The notes under the pieces: generated by a model
Databases searched by the model: none
Told to the model about the DNA's origin: nothing
The model's input: only the letters and a program-made list of their open reading frames with translations
Shown here: positions 9,570-20,121 of the stretch, one piece after another
Numbering within the stretch: the stretch's first letter is position 1
Layout: the number at the start of each line of letters is the position of its first letter
Translations under genes and position numbers: made by a program
Source: Salisapilia sapeloensis
Taxonomy: Eukaryota; Oomycota; Peronosporomycetes; Peronosporales; Salisapiliaceae
Reading direction: 5' to 3'
DNA length: 64,000 nt
Assembly: GCA_023334545.1 (NCBI GenBank)
Contig: JAADVB010000038.1
Location: 38,952 to 102,951, forward strand

Positions 9570-11018
9570 CTACTCGAAGGCGCTCGGACGGTCACGGCGC
9601 TGTTCATACGCTTGACGGGCGGACATGCCTGCTGGCATAGTTAGACCAATGTGTAGGAAGGATAGAATAGGACGTACGGATGGACACTTGGCTTTGGCGT
9701 TATGGGAGAAAGTAGTAAAGGTCGAGCGCGGAGGACGGTACGTTCCTGGTCCAGGAGGCACGTCCGTATTCCGCATGAACGTGACTTCGGACTCGTTCCG
9801 GCGCTGGATGTTGCCCACGAGCCAACTGCTTCGACTCCCGACGTTTGCATGTGGGTTCCGGTCTTCCTTGGGACTGCCTGGTGGAGGGTCTCGACGACGA
9901 CTGCGTGCTGGGGAAGCTAGTCGTCCGCCTGCTACGTCTGGTTGATGTGGCGCGTAGATCGGACCAGGAGAGAACTCGCCCATGTTTTCCCGCGTGTGTT
10001 GAGACGAATAGAACTGTACGCGTTGGTTGTTCATCTTTGCACGATCTTCCTCTTCTCCATGTCGATCGCCAAAGCGACTGGCGTTCCCAAAGACAGCACC
10101 AGTGAGGTGTCGAGGTGTGGATTTGCTGCTCGGTATATTCGAAGCAGACGTTGGCTTTCCATGATGTGCTGAAGCAGTTAGTTGCTGAAATTTATCTCCC
10201 TCCGGCCTCGGGATGGATAGAGGAGTCGTTGTCGATATGAGCACGCCTTTGCGATCGATACACGAAAGCCAGGACTCGCGATGTCCACGTCGTGGACTGC
10301 TCATTTGCGGTAACCTCGTTCTGGACGGTGGTGCGCTTGGCGCTAAGGAGAACGAGGTTTGCTTTATTTTGCCTCCGTTGGCATGATACGACTCAACATT
10401 GTACTTTGGACCGGGACTATCACATGCCGTGAGCTCTCGCTGGTGACCAGGTCCGGTCATATTGGCTAGAATCGTATCGGAATGTCAGTTACCTACTTAT
10501 ATGTATCGTTTGGAAGGGCTCAAGTACCTCGTTGTGTTTGGAAACGCTCCGCTTTGGGAATGGAAAGTTGGGGTGCTCTTTTCTTGGTCAATTCAACATT
10601 CAGATTGTACTGACCCACAGCTCCTTTATCCTCTGATGGTTTTATACATAAGTACGTGTGTCTGAAGGATGTACATGGAGGTGCTTGGCATACCTTTTGA
10701 TACGACTGGTATGTGCGCAGACGGCGCGCCTATGACATTCATGGTGATCATTAGACTGACTAGAGCATTGCATCGAAATATGAAACTCCTCTACCTCCAA
10801 TCCAGCTCTGTCGCTTATGCCATTGCTTCTTCTCATCCACTGGATGGTATTCTGGTTTCATCACCGCATAGCTCTTAATCGTCCTACTCTCTCGTCCATA
10901 TACCGGTCCTGGCGATTTAGCTGTTCTGACTGAGTTAGCTATTTGATTTCCAATGGGAACCCTGCTATCGATGGAACATACCTGCTTCATCTGGGAAGCG
11001 ATCAGAGCAGCCAAACAT
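9570..11018 (-). CDS. SHIPPO-repeat (ODF3/CIMAP/STPG-type) flagellar protein
   Basis: Five exons on the minus strand: 11018-10982, 10920-10795, 10729-10694, 10632-10528, 10465-9570. All four introns are 61-65 nt, phases agree, and the product is 399 aa. It carries the short proline-glycine repeats typical of SHIPPO proteins: SPGPVYG, SPGPKYN, SPGPIYA and PPGPGTY, plus the FG..SDRFP start. Such proteins line axonemal microtubules or sit in sperm-tail outer dense fibres, so a role in the zoospore flagellum is expected. The start ATG at 11018 is chosen because an in-frame stop lies just upstream and the first codons match the family's N-terminal FG-RF element. The small exons 1-4 would be missed if only the long last exon were annotated. 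Confidence 0.82.
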
Positions 11019-11368
11019 ACCTCTACTACAGTCTCAGTGAAATGAGGGATTCGTGAATCGAGAGCCCACAGCAAAGGTAGTAAGGAGATAAATATGGCTG
11101 AGCACCGATTGCTCTATCCGATTGGCTTACTGTTTTTAGCTTTATTCATGGAAACTCTGCGAAATTACTTAGTTGAAAATTCTTACTAAAGCTACTACAG
11201 TATATCTCTAGCATCTTCATCTTTAAAGCAGGAAGTAGACACTCTTGCTCGCCTTGCGCTACATATTGAACATATGACAATGACTTTTAAACAAGTGTAC
11301 AATATCGTTCCAAAATAGACTAAGGTAAAGTATTCTTGCACAAAAGACACAACACCAGACACCAAACC
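11019..11368. other. Divergent intergenic region (SHIPPO / ATP10)
   Basis: About 350 AT-rich bases separate two divergently transcribed genes, so promoters of both should lie here. I see no ORF worth calling, no RNA gene and no clear core-promoter match. Confidence 0.5.
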
Positions 11369-12336
11369 ATGCAAAGCTGCTCGAGGCGTTCGATGCGGGC
11401 TTTGCGGGCGGCTACTCACTCCCCACAGCAGTCCTTGCTCTTGCGATCACTTGCATCTTCTTCAAAGGCGAGTGGCGGATCGAAAGAACCTTCTAATGTG
11501 TTGGAAGGAGCAGAAACGAAGCCACAGGCGACTGTGAAAGCCGAGAACGAGGAAAAAGTGAAGAAACCACGCAAAGGTATGCGTGGATTTCTCGAGTCAC
11601 TGGACGAAATGGTCGAAGAGGCTGACCGGAAGGTCGAGAAGAAGTACCGACCGAACATGTTTGCCGAGTTTAAGCAGTTTAACGACACAAATGGCAAGGT
11701 ACAAGCTCATTTCGTTGGATCTGGCCTAGACATGTACTTATATTTCGTTTCATAGGTGGTTGAAGGACCATTTGATTTAACAGAGGTGTCGAACGCTCGG
11801 ACCGTGACGTCTTTACCAGTGACGAATCTAGAGGGCGATTCGACCGACATGGAAAAGCTCGTGGCGCGAGGCAAAGTCTCGCTTGTGCTTACGTCATTTA
11901 AGAACAACGGACTGAACGCGTTGCCTGCTTGGCGAGAGTCTTTCCTCCGCTCTTTTGCAGCCAACCCTCATGTTCAGGTCTTCACGCTGAGCATCATCGA
12001 GGAATGGTACATGCAGCTAGTCAAGCCTTCGATCCTGAATGGCCTGCGGAAGCGTATTCCGAAGGAGTTCCATGCACACTCGTACGCATACTTTGGACGT
12101 AAGGATAAGTTCCGTACGTCGATGGATATGTACAATAGTTTTGTTGGGTACGCGCACCTTGTCGATGGCAAAGGACGCATTCGATGGATGTACGTTTATT
12201 CATAGCTTTATTGGTTCATAGAAAGCTAATAACCGAATGTAGAGCTGGAGGTGAAGCGACGGAGAAGGAGTTGAAGCGAATGTACAATGCGACATCGCTG
12301 TTGTTGGAGCAGAACGCACAGAGCAGACGTAGATAA
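11369..12336 (+). CDS. ATP10: ATP10 family mitochondrial F1Fo-ATP synthase assembly factor
   Basis: Three exons: 11369-11698, 11756-12189, 12243-12336 (285 aa). The first 35 residues are Arg/Ser/Leu-rich without acids, a typical mitochondrial targeting sequence. The body carries the ATP10 pattern: a GKVSLVLTSFKNNG strand, a WRESF segment, FTLSIIEEWYMQLVKP, a proline-led RIPKEF stretch, a YFGRK element and the terminal signature GKGRIRWIAGGEATEKELKRM, which is completed only by splicing the last intron. Atp10 chaperones subunit 6 insertion into the Fo sector in the inner membrane. A frame extends upstream to 11336, but only through a TTG codon, so the ATG at 11369 is used. Confidence 0.88.
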
Positions 12337-12377
12337 GAATGGTCAAATAGACTACATTTGTCTTGAATGGAACTTGT

Positions 12378-14348
12378 TTAAGATGTATCGGGGAGAGGAG
12401 TGACTGCAGCTGCTGTGTGTTGACTAGGCCGGTCTGTGTTTGTAGGTGAGTCGACCATACCTTTGCACATAGGACATGTCTACACAGTATGAACAGTACA
12501 TGGTTAGCACACGTCTAGTCTGCAATCCAAAGAACATGCTTGGACGTACTGGATTTCGCTGGAGCCACTCGTCAATGCAGTTTAAATGGAACGTGTGCTT
12601 GCATACGAGATTGCGGACATCGTCGTTCTCTTCGAACTCAACCTAATGGCACTTAGTTATTAGAAGTAAATCCTCGTAAGACGTATAATAGCGATCGAGG
12701 ACGCACCAGACAAATCGGACAGAGCTCCTCTTCCTCTTCCATTTTTTGCATATCGCTTGTACCATCACAAACTTGAACATGAATTTGACGCGGTGATCTG
12801 TACTTGGTTGCACCTAGTTGATTCAGCTTCTCTTTTGTCAGTCCACGCACGATTGACATCCCTCGCGCTTGAGCATGGTCAAGGTCTCGCCGATTACGAC
12901 GTCTCCACCGGATCAAGAAAGTTAGCAAGAGAAATCCCATCGCTGCGGCGGCACATAGAAATAGGAGAGCGAAAATTGCTGCACCAAGTGTCCACCACGT
13001 CGAGCCATGCGAGACGTCAGGCTCTTTTTGAAGGTAGGCGAGTGACATGTTGTACATCCATACATCACCGAGCTCTTTAAGGTAGCTGCCGCCGTATATC
13101 ACGAGTCCATCGTTGCGCCATAAACCTGCGCTGTGATCGTACCGCACGAGAGGGCTATGACCGTCGTTCATTAATACAGATCTGGAAAACTCTAAATGCA
13201 CTGCCTTGGAAGCGAAAAAGTCTAGCTTGACAGCAGAGACGTCACCATGGACATATGCACTACCTGACCTTCCCGTTGTGCTCGAGTACCCACCAAAGAA
13301 CCACATTGTGCTCGAGTAAGGTGGGAGAATGATCGAGGTATATGCTCGAGAAATAAAGACTGTTGTTGGCAATGCAGATATCCATTCATTCGACGTGAGC
13401 GAGTATAGCCACGCATCTTCTGCCATTTCCCATGACACCTTCCTCTCACCAAGCTTCCGTCCACCAAAAACGAACAAATATTGATTACCATGGGCATCCG
13501 ATATGATCTGGACCGAGTGTGCAGATCGGGCAGACGGATTTCTCCGACTTGACGGCATCATCTCGGACCATTCGCAAGTACTCAAGTTGTAAATCCAAAG
13601 ATCATTGTACTCGATCGGAGTTTCTCTTCCAAAACCATCGTAACTGATTCCTCCAAACATTAATAGTGTGTTTTCAAATATTACAATGCCGGCTTCCGAT
13701 CGTGGTGCAGGTACGAGCGGGCCGTCTTCGACAACGTCCTCAATCCATTGCAACGGAGAGCCATCATACACTTTTGAGTCAAGTGCTAGACGCCATACTT
13801 GGTTATGCTGTACCAATTGAGTGTGCTGCCAAGACCCCACCGCTTGCGTCGCTTCTCTATTTACGCTAATACCTCCAAAAATGACGATCTCCTGGACACT
13901 TTCGTTGGCATGCAAAGCCTGCAGTTGCAAGAGGAGTGCCATGGCATTTAGTCATCGAAAGTAATTACAAAAAATAGATAAGGATACAGAGGCATGATGA
14001 AAGCGTGAAGCAGGCTTCTCAGCACTTGGAATGCCTACTTCTGTCCATTTTAGCTCTTCCAGGTCGAAAAACCACGTATCATCGTACTCTAGGAGACTGC
14101 CAGTCGATGTGGAGGCTACGCCACCATGGATGAAAAAACCATTTTCTACCATGACCATTGCATGTGCAGCACGTTTGGGCGGCTCATCAAATGTGACACG
14201 ACTATGATATTCCCAAAGCTTTGTCCATTGTGCAGTTGCCAAGTGAAGACTGAACGCAATATAAGCTAGTATGCACACTGCAAGATACTGGTTAGTTTAA
14301 CGCTTCAAATTGAAGTGCTAGAGGATACGTACGGCGAAGATTGATCAT
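12378..14348 (-). CDS. Signal peptide - kelch repeat - TM - RING-H2 protein (570 aa)
   Basis: Five exons on the minus strand: 14348-14333, 14277-13988, 13918-12707, 12642-12550, 12479-12378. Splicing exon 1 to 2 creates a signal peptide (MINLRLCILAYIAFSLHLA). Kelch-type blades with GG and W residues fill about residues 35-400 (HGGV, IFGGI, MFGGIS, FVFGGR, WFFGGYS, IYGGS). One transmembrane helix lies at about 410-440, followed by an RRRNRR stop-transfer cluster. The RING-H2 finger is complete only after splicing: C501, C504, C519, H521, H524, C527, C538, C541. I infer a membrane E3 ubiquitin ligase with a luminal or extracellular beta-propeller and a cytosolic RING. The ligand and substrates are unknown. 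The 3' end is convergent with ATP10, 41 bp away. Confidence 0.85.
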
Positions 14349-14630
14349 CTTGGTCACAGCAATCTACGTCTTCGGCTGATCTTTCACAATCGAGTAGTGA
14401 ATGTTGAACATGAGGCTACAAGACCGTTTTTACAGGCAATCCCTAGATCTATTTTTACATGGGCAAACGATCTTACGCTTGCATGATAAGAAGAATACAG
14501 ACAGCTACATTCGTGCCAAAATTAATTTGTTTGATATTAACATTCGGTGTTTCCATCACTCTGCTAGAAGGCACTCCTTTTCCGACAACTTGATCGCACG
14601 AAATTATGTGCAATAAGTATGATCAAGACA

Positions 14631-17600
14631 TTAGGATGAGGATTCTTCGTCCTGGACCGATTGAATCGGATCGTGATGCCGTTGGGGATCCTCGGATGTA
14701 TCTTTCTTACCTTCTTCATTGGGCTTATTCACATTGAAGACTGACCTGTAGACATCCATATCGTCTTTACTTAACCCACACTGGAGCAGAATTGCTCGCC
14801 ACTATGTGGACACAAGCGTTAATGGTAAGACACGATAGAGATCAAGCTCAAAGATTACATTGAGCTCTATGCTTGCAATCGATTTCATTTCCATCTGACT
14901 AAAGACCGAGCATCGGTTCCAAGGTGGCTCCAAGCTCTATTTAACATGATTACAATCCACTCGCGATACATTTAAAGCTGAAGGCAATGGATACGTACCT
15001 CATCCGACGCTTCGTCTGAGTCCAGAACACCTAGAGGCACCTCCAGTTTCTCGCATATGGAGGTGATATGAAGATCCAAGAGGCTAGCAATGACTTCATT
15101 TGACAATGACAAGTTCACTTCTTTAGCTGAGATTCCGTCTAGAATAGTTTGGTCGACACAGCGCAATGCGAGGTGACCAATCAATCGGAGACATATTCGT
15201 CGAAGTTGGTTGATATCTAATAGAGTCAGGTGTAAGAAGGAGAGCAGGAAATACTAGATGACGTGGAGACTTACCAGTATAGCGATTGTGGTCGTGATGT
15301 AGAAAGAACTTTTGGAGGCTTTGAATCAATCGTCTTGCTCCACAGACAAAGTATATAATGTCAATTTTCCATTGCTGCAAGCGTGTTGTGGACACTTTCA
15401 GCGATACATATACGTTTTCCAGACATGAAAACACTTGGACAGAAGTAGATGCAATGAGTCTCATGGCCTTTGCTGCAAACGTCCAACTTGCACTGCTCTC
15501 ATGGAGACTTGGATGTACTTTTATAAGGACAAAATCAATCGTTCCTTGCAATCGATACAAGAGAAATTGGATGGCATAGGTACAACGGCCATTGGAAAGC
15601 CATGCTTGGTTCGCTGTCCAACACTGCTCTCGTATCGCTGGAAGTATATTCGAAGTGCATTCTCGGAAGATCTTCTGATGGAGCTTCGTCTCTAGCATCG
15701 AAACTAGTTTACTCAGCTCATCTTGTATTCGCATTGTCGCAAGCTTGGTCCAGGCGATGTGGAGGTCAGTAGATTGATTGGATGTTTTACTCGCACTTGC
15801 TTGTACTTGATGAATGTGTATTCGCTCGCAAAAGTTATGCCAGACGAACAAGAGGCGAGATATACTGGTATAGACTGCGAAGGCCGATTGTATACTTCTT
15901 ATGGACAAATTTGCGTGAGGTTTACCGAAAACATTGAGCTCGATAGTCGATTTGTCTACGAGAAGAGCAACATACTCATCGAGTACTTGAACGAAAGCAC
16001 TTGCGATCGTCTGATTTGGCGTGTCTAAACTTGATCCTAACAGCTCTACTTCCTCGAGGATATGGTGCGCAAGTTTGTCAAACGTCCACGGGGATAAACG
16101 TTCACTAGACGAAGCTCCACTATCAACTGTCCACTTTCCAAATGTTCCATCCTCTAGAAAATAACCTTCCTCTGGCATATCATTTTCTGAACCAGGATAG
16201 ACGTATGTACGTTCAGCTACATTCTTTTGACTTGGTGCACGGTAACTTGCGTTCAATTCTCGTATCGACTGAAACGCATATCGAGCGTTCGAGGTCGCTG
16301 ATCGGATCGAAAGAGATGAAAAGGAGCGCTGACGGGTATGACCTGTCTTTGGTTCTTTCAACTGCTTCGGCCTCGAGTAGATAGACGCTGTGTGGAGAGC
16401 TGAGCGAAGGTAACGCGCGTAGAGATGTCTGACTTTATCGAGAGGCTCGTCAAGCGACTTCCACAGAGCAATATTGGCTCGAAGAGTCAAGTTTCTATCC
16501 GGAAGAACGGAAGTCATTTCGTCGACATTGCTAGCTAAGATATGCAGCATGTCCTGAAGCTGCTTTCCTTGATACAACCGATAGTGTGGATTTGCAGGTG
16601 CTGGGTAGTAGCGTAGACTTCGAATGGAAACCCATCTATTAAGTCCAATCGATTGATAGTGATTCAATGATCGGTATGATCGTTCTAACCAAGGACATGG
16701 CACCAAGAAACACCTTTTATCTTCTACTTTGTCTACGAACACTTCAAGCCATCGAGTGTCTTTGCCTTTGAAGTTCACGAGCATCCTCTCGCCAACGTAG
16801 TTTCGAATTGATGGGGATATTCCATTGCGACCGAAGCGACGAAGGACATCGTTTAGATGATGAAACAGGATGGGCACGTAGATTTGTCCGTCGAGTGACT
16901 CTTGCCTCTTGTCTATATTATGGGCGGGGTCAGTGTGAGAGACACAAATGTCTGTATCCGTGCGTGAGACGACGTGCTTTTCCCACCAAACGCCGATGAT
17001 ATGCGGATCAGCCACGAGGAGATCGATGTCGGATGTTTCTTCATGCAAAATATGTTCTCCAGACTGCAGCACAAGAGACCGCATGGTCAACTGCTTGTCG
17101 AACTCGAAGGGTTGTAGAGGCAGACCTCCCATCGTGTCTGGAAATAGATCCATCTTGGACCGGAACTTGCGTCGTCGAAAGTAACACTGTGCGATCGGAT
17201 GATCAAGTAGGTCCTGATCGGATGCTTGTCCCAGTTGCTCTCGTTCTTCCCACCCTTTTGCAGTGGTTACCGTACTATCGATGATATTTGTCGCTGTTAC
17301 TGATATATGTTTGCTGTAGACATCGACGACGAGTGATTCGAACCGATCACCGACACTCGGCTGGTCTGATTGTGCCGTGTCTCCGAAGATGGTTGAGATG
17401 GATCCTTCCGACGTAAATACACAAAGGTTATCGATGTCTTGCTGAAGATGTTCTTTGATCGATTGTCCTTGCATCAGCAGCGTTTTCACGTTTGGCAGTT
17501 TCCACCGTGAGTACTCTGGCGATAGTGAGTCTAATTCTAGTGCACGATCGACCTGCACTTGTCTCGCATCCTTGTATGCTGTCCACTGATGGGAAACGGG

Positions 17601-18068
17601 CATGAATCGAACGTAGTACAAGACAGAAGACATTGCCAAGTGTCTCTGCTGAAGCTCATCGCGTATACTTTGAGCTAGCGTATCCCCGAGCTCTTGAAAA
17701 AGATTTTCGACTTGATTAATAACTCCTTCGCTTCGGACGGTGGTATCTGCTTCGGAGGTCAAAAGGTCTTTGATCGTAGGACCTTTTGCTAGGTCTCTTT
17801 GAAAGGGATCAGCGCGACCGATCTGACGCTGTAACTTGGGTTTGCCTCCCATATGCACCTTGGTGTGCTTCTCAACGACTTGAAATGCATCGCGAGTGTC
17901 TAGATAAAGTTTGGCTGCAGCACATAGTCGTTTCGATGTGTCTACTTCGATGCCTTGTGACACCAAATGCTGGATTTGGAGTAGCAATTTGAGTACGACT
18001 TGTGCGTCCTCCGTTATTGACTGGTGGTCTGGTGGAGACAAACTTGGGAGCTTCAGGTTGGCATCCAT
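14631..18068 (-). CDS. Large unidentified helical protein (1086 aa)
   Basis: Four exons: 18068-15275, 15216-14999, 14936-14859, 14801-14631, with introns of 57-62 nt and consistent phases. The spliced end runs through RYTDINQLRR, ALRCVDQT, LNWRAILLQCGLSKDD and finishes QDEESSS. The protein is soluble and mostly alpha-helical, with no zinc finger, P-loop, signal peptide or TM segment. A Ser/Arg-rich linker (about RQRSFSSLSIRSATS) separates two helical halves. The N-terminal 80 residues, with regularly spaced Leu/Val and a VEKHTKVH end, recall multisubunit tethering or coiled-coil proteins, but this is only an impression. I do not recognise the family. The coding call is strong from the 930-codon first exon and coherent splicing. 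Confidence 0.82.
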
Positions 18069-18546
18069 CTCGTTTTGCTATCGTGCTATCGAAACTGCTC
18101 GAGATACGTTTCATTTGTCTACTCATACTCTAGTGCCTGATAAAAGTAGACCAAGTACCTAGCAAGTACTCCAGACTAGTTTTGTTCCTTGTTCGTAGGA
18201 AAGGATGCTGAATGCTAGTCAACAACTCCATTCGATCTGAATGACCAAGGTTTGCCAATAAGAATATCACATACTTTTAGCTATGGTAAAAGTACTTATA
18301 AATAGTAAGTACCGTCAAAAGGGACAAGTATCCAAGGAGGATGCAAGTTGCCCACCTTACCATTCGAGCTGAACCTCCCTCCCTAATAGAACACCTCTCT
18401 TTCCTAAACATCTCTCTTTCTGAATATAAAATACCTATATGAACGTACATGAAGTAAACAAAAGGTGTTTCTAAAATAATCGAACCACCCATTTTTCAGA
18501 CAGCACGACTGACAGTCAAGGTCAGTTATTCTCGTTCTTCTCTAGC
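18069..18546. other. Intergenic region upstream of the first SWIB gene
   Basis: No gene is seen here. From about 18285 onward the sequence is recognisably similar to the region upstream of the second SWIB gene (from about 19860): shared tracts include GATGCAAGT, GCCCA, TTACCATTC and the CTAATA(G/A)AACACC element. This half is therefore the 5' part of a tandem duplication unit. Confidence 0.6.
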
Positions 18547-19572
18547 ATGACAGATAGTGTAGAAGACGTAGACCTCGGGATGGATGCGATACCAGAAACC
18601 ACTCAGGGAGCCAATCCTGAGAACGAACGTAGCCTCGACGACGTTTATGAGCTGTCAAATGCGATTCGAGCCATCATTCGTGATGGCGACTTGGAAACAC
18701 TATCTCGACGTCGCGTGCGACTTCAATTGGAGGATCAGTTTCAGACCGACTTGTCTAGTTATAAAGAACTGATCAACACATATATCCTGCAGTTCATTCG
18801 AGAAGAACAGGAGGAAGAGGAGGAAGAGGCGTCAAAAGGGCTGTCCGCACCGAAGCGCAAACGGTCGGAAGAGACAGAGTCGGATGGGACGGAGAAGGAA
18901 AAGAGTAGCACAAATCCATTCCAGCGGGAGGTATCTATCTCTCCGGAGCTAGCACGTATCGTTGGATCGAATCGTTTGCCTCGAAACCTGGTCGTAAAGA
19001 CCTTGTGGGCCTACATCCATGCGCATGAGCTACAGGACCCGAAAGAGCGTAAGATGATCCTGTTGGACGATAAGCTCAAGGAAGTGTTCAAGCGTGACTC
19101 ATTTACGTGCTTTGACATGAACAAGTATCTGAAGCGACATATGCGCAAACCAGAGGACTTGCCGGTTGGCGGGTGGGACGAAATTCCTCGAGACGGTGCG
19201 TCTAGCGAGGAAGAAGAGGCACCAAAGAAGAAGAGAAAGTCTAAAAGAGACAAGCCTGTTCGAGGCGAACGGCCACCACCTCCGTCGAGAGATCTGTCCG
19301 TGTCGCCGGAGCTAGCGGAAGTGATCGGGGACAAGATGCCTCGGACGCAGGTCGTCAAGAAGATGTGGGATTACATTAAAGAAAAGGATCTGCAGGATCC
19401 CAAGGACGGAAGGCGCATTATCTTGGATGAAACCTTACGCAAGATCTTCCGGACGGATAGCATGACCATGTTCTCCATGAACAAGTATCTCAAGGGCCAT
19501 TTGAAGAAGCCGGAGGACTTGCCAGAGAGCGGATGGGATGGCCTCGAGCGTGTGCTCCCGGACGATGTTTGA
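18547..19572 (+). CDS. DEK_C plus two SWIB/MDM2 domains, chromatin/transcription protein (copy 1)
   Basis: The 341-residue single-exon protein has an acidic start, a DEK C-terminal-type helical domain at about 35-88 (AIRAIIRDGDLETLSRRRVR...), then two SWIB domains at about 130-203 and 251-325. Both begin SPELA and carry the (L/M)W.YI...LQDPK...I.LD..L..(V/I)F pattern and an MNKYL...H end. Between them lies a Lys/Glu linker with KKKRKSKRDK as a likely nuclear signal. Proteins of this type (yeast UAF30/TRI1, plant SWIB proteins) act with RNA polymerase I transcription factors or chromatin remodellers. It is the upstream member of a tandem pair. The role here is inferred from domains only. Confidence 0.92.
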   Translation: MTDSVEDVDLGMDAIPETTQGANPENERSLDDVYELSNAIRAIIRDGDLETLSRRRVRLQLEDQFQTDLSSYKELINTYILQFIREEQEEEEEEASKGLSAPKRKRSEETESDGTEKEKSSTNPFQREVSISPELARIVGSNRLPRNLVVKTLWAYIHAHELQDPKERKMILLDDKLKEVFKRDSFTCFDMNKYLKRHMRKPEDLPVGGWDEIPRDGASSEEEEAPKKKRKSKRDKPVRGERPPPPSRDLSVSPELAEVIGDKMPRTQVVKKMWDYIKEKDLQDPKDGRRIILDETLRKIFRTDSMTMFSMNKYLKGHLKKPEDLPESGWDGLERVLPDDV

Positions 19573-20121
19573 GTCAATACAACGTTTAGTTCTTTACTAT
19601 ATACCTTCTCTACTCTAGTTTATCTTTATGTCCGTGGGCGCAACGTACGAAAGGAAAGCAACGAGTATGGCGCCATGATGCAGTTGGATCTGCAACAGTT
19701 GAATGGCATTGTGTGGAGAGAACGGAGTGTTTGTAGTTTTTAGCGAATGGAACTTGATGCGGATACTGGTACTAAAGACTCGATGCCATCCGAATGTCAA
19801 TTCTATGTGGCACTTTTATTCACGTTGCTACGTGTGATACTAGAATAATTTCTTGCATCCGTAAAATTACTTGTGAATAGCAAGTATTGTCAAAGAGGAC
19901 ATGCACAGAAGAAAGATGCAAGTCGCCCAAATTACCATTCAAGTTCAGCCTCGTTTTCTAATAAAACACCACTATCTTCTAATGAAACTATTTTGGTATA
20001 CAAAATAACCATGAAATAGTGCATTTATCAAAAAACGCTGTTAAAGTGGTAATCACGCCAACCAGTTTTTGGACAGCACGGTTGACGGTCGAGGTCAGCT
20101 CATCTCTCGTTCATCTCCGGC
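19573..20121. other. Spacer between SWIB copies
   Basis: The first 147 bases after the stop codon (19573-19719) match the sequence after the second SWIB gene at 21142-21288 almost base for base, with a single visible difference (TATCTTTATG against TATCTCTATG). Next comes the MARCH6 relic. From about 19860 the sequence is the duplicated upstream region of copy 2. There is no additional gene. Confidence 0.7.
19675..19765 (+). pseudogene. Relic of the MARCH6/Doa10 5' coding end
   Basis: The first 15 codons from this ATG (MMQLDLQQLNGIVWR) equal the start of the frame opening at 21244 in the intact ligase gene. Then small insertions/deletions appear, and this copy reaches an in-frame TAG at about 19741-19743, while similarity persists through a shared GAGTGTTTG/GAGCGTTTT tract and GCGAATGGAA. 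It was evidently carried along when the SWIB unit was duplicated and has decayed. Confidence 0.7.

Larger units (their letters stand above)
18285..19790 (+). repeat. Tandem duplication unit 1 (SWIB gene plus MARCH6 5' relic)
   Basis: This unit contains an upstream region, the first DEK_C/SWIB gene, its 3' region and a decayed start of the MARCH6 gene. It matches unit 2 at about 19860-21360, with a spacing near 1.57 kb (starts 18547 and 20122; ends 19572 and 21141). The limits are judged by eye from fading similarity. Confidence 0.75.

Noticed and set aside
12434-12460. Possible last intron in the kelch-RING gene
   Set aside because: It would be only 27 nt, and reading straight through stays in frame to a good stop.
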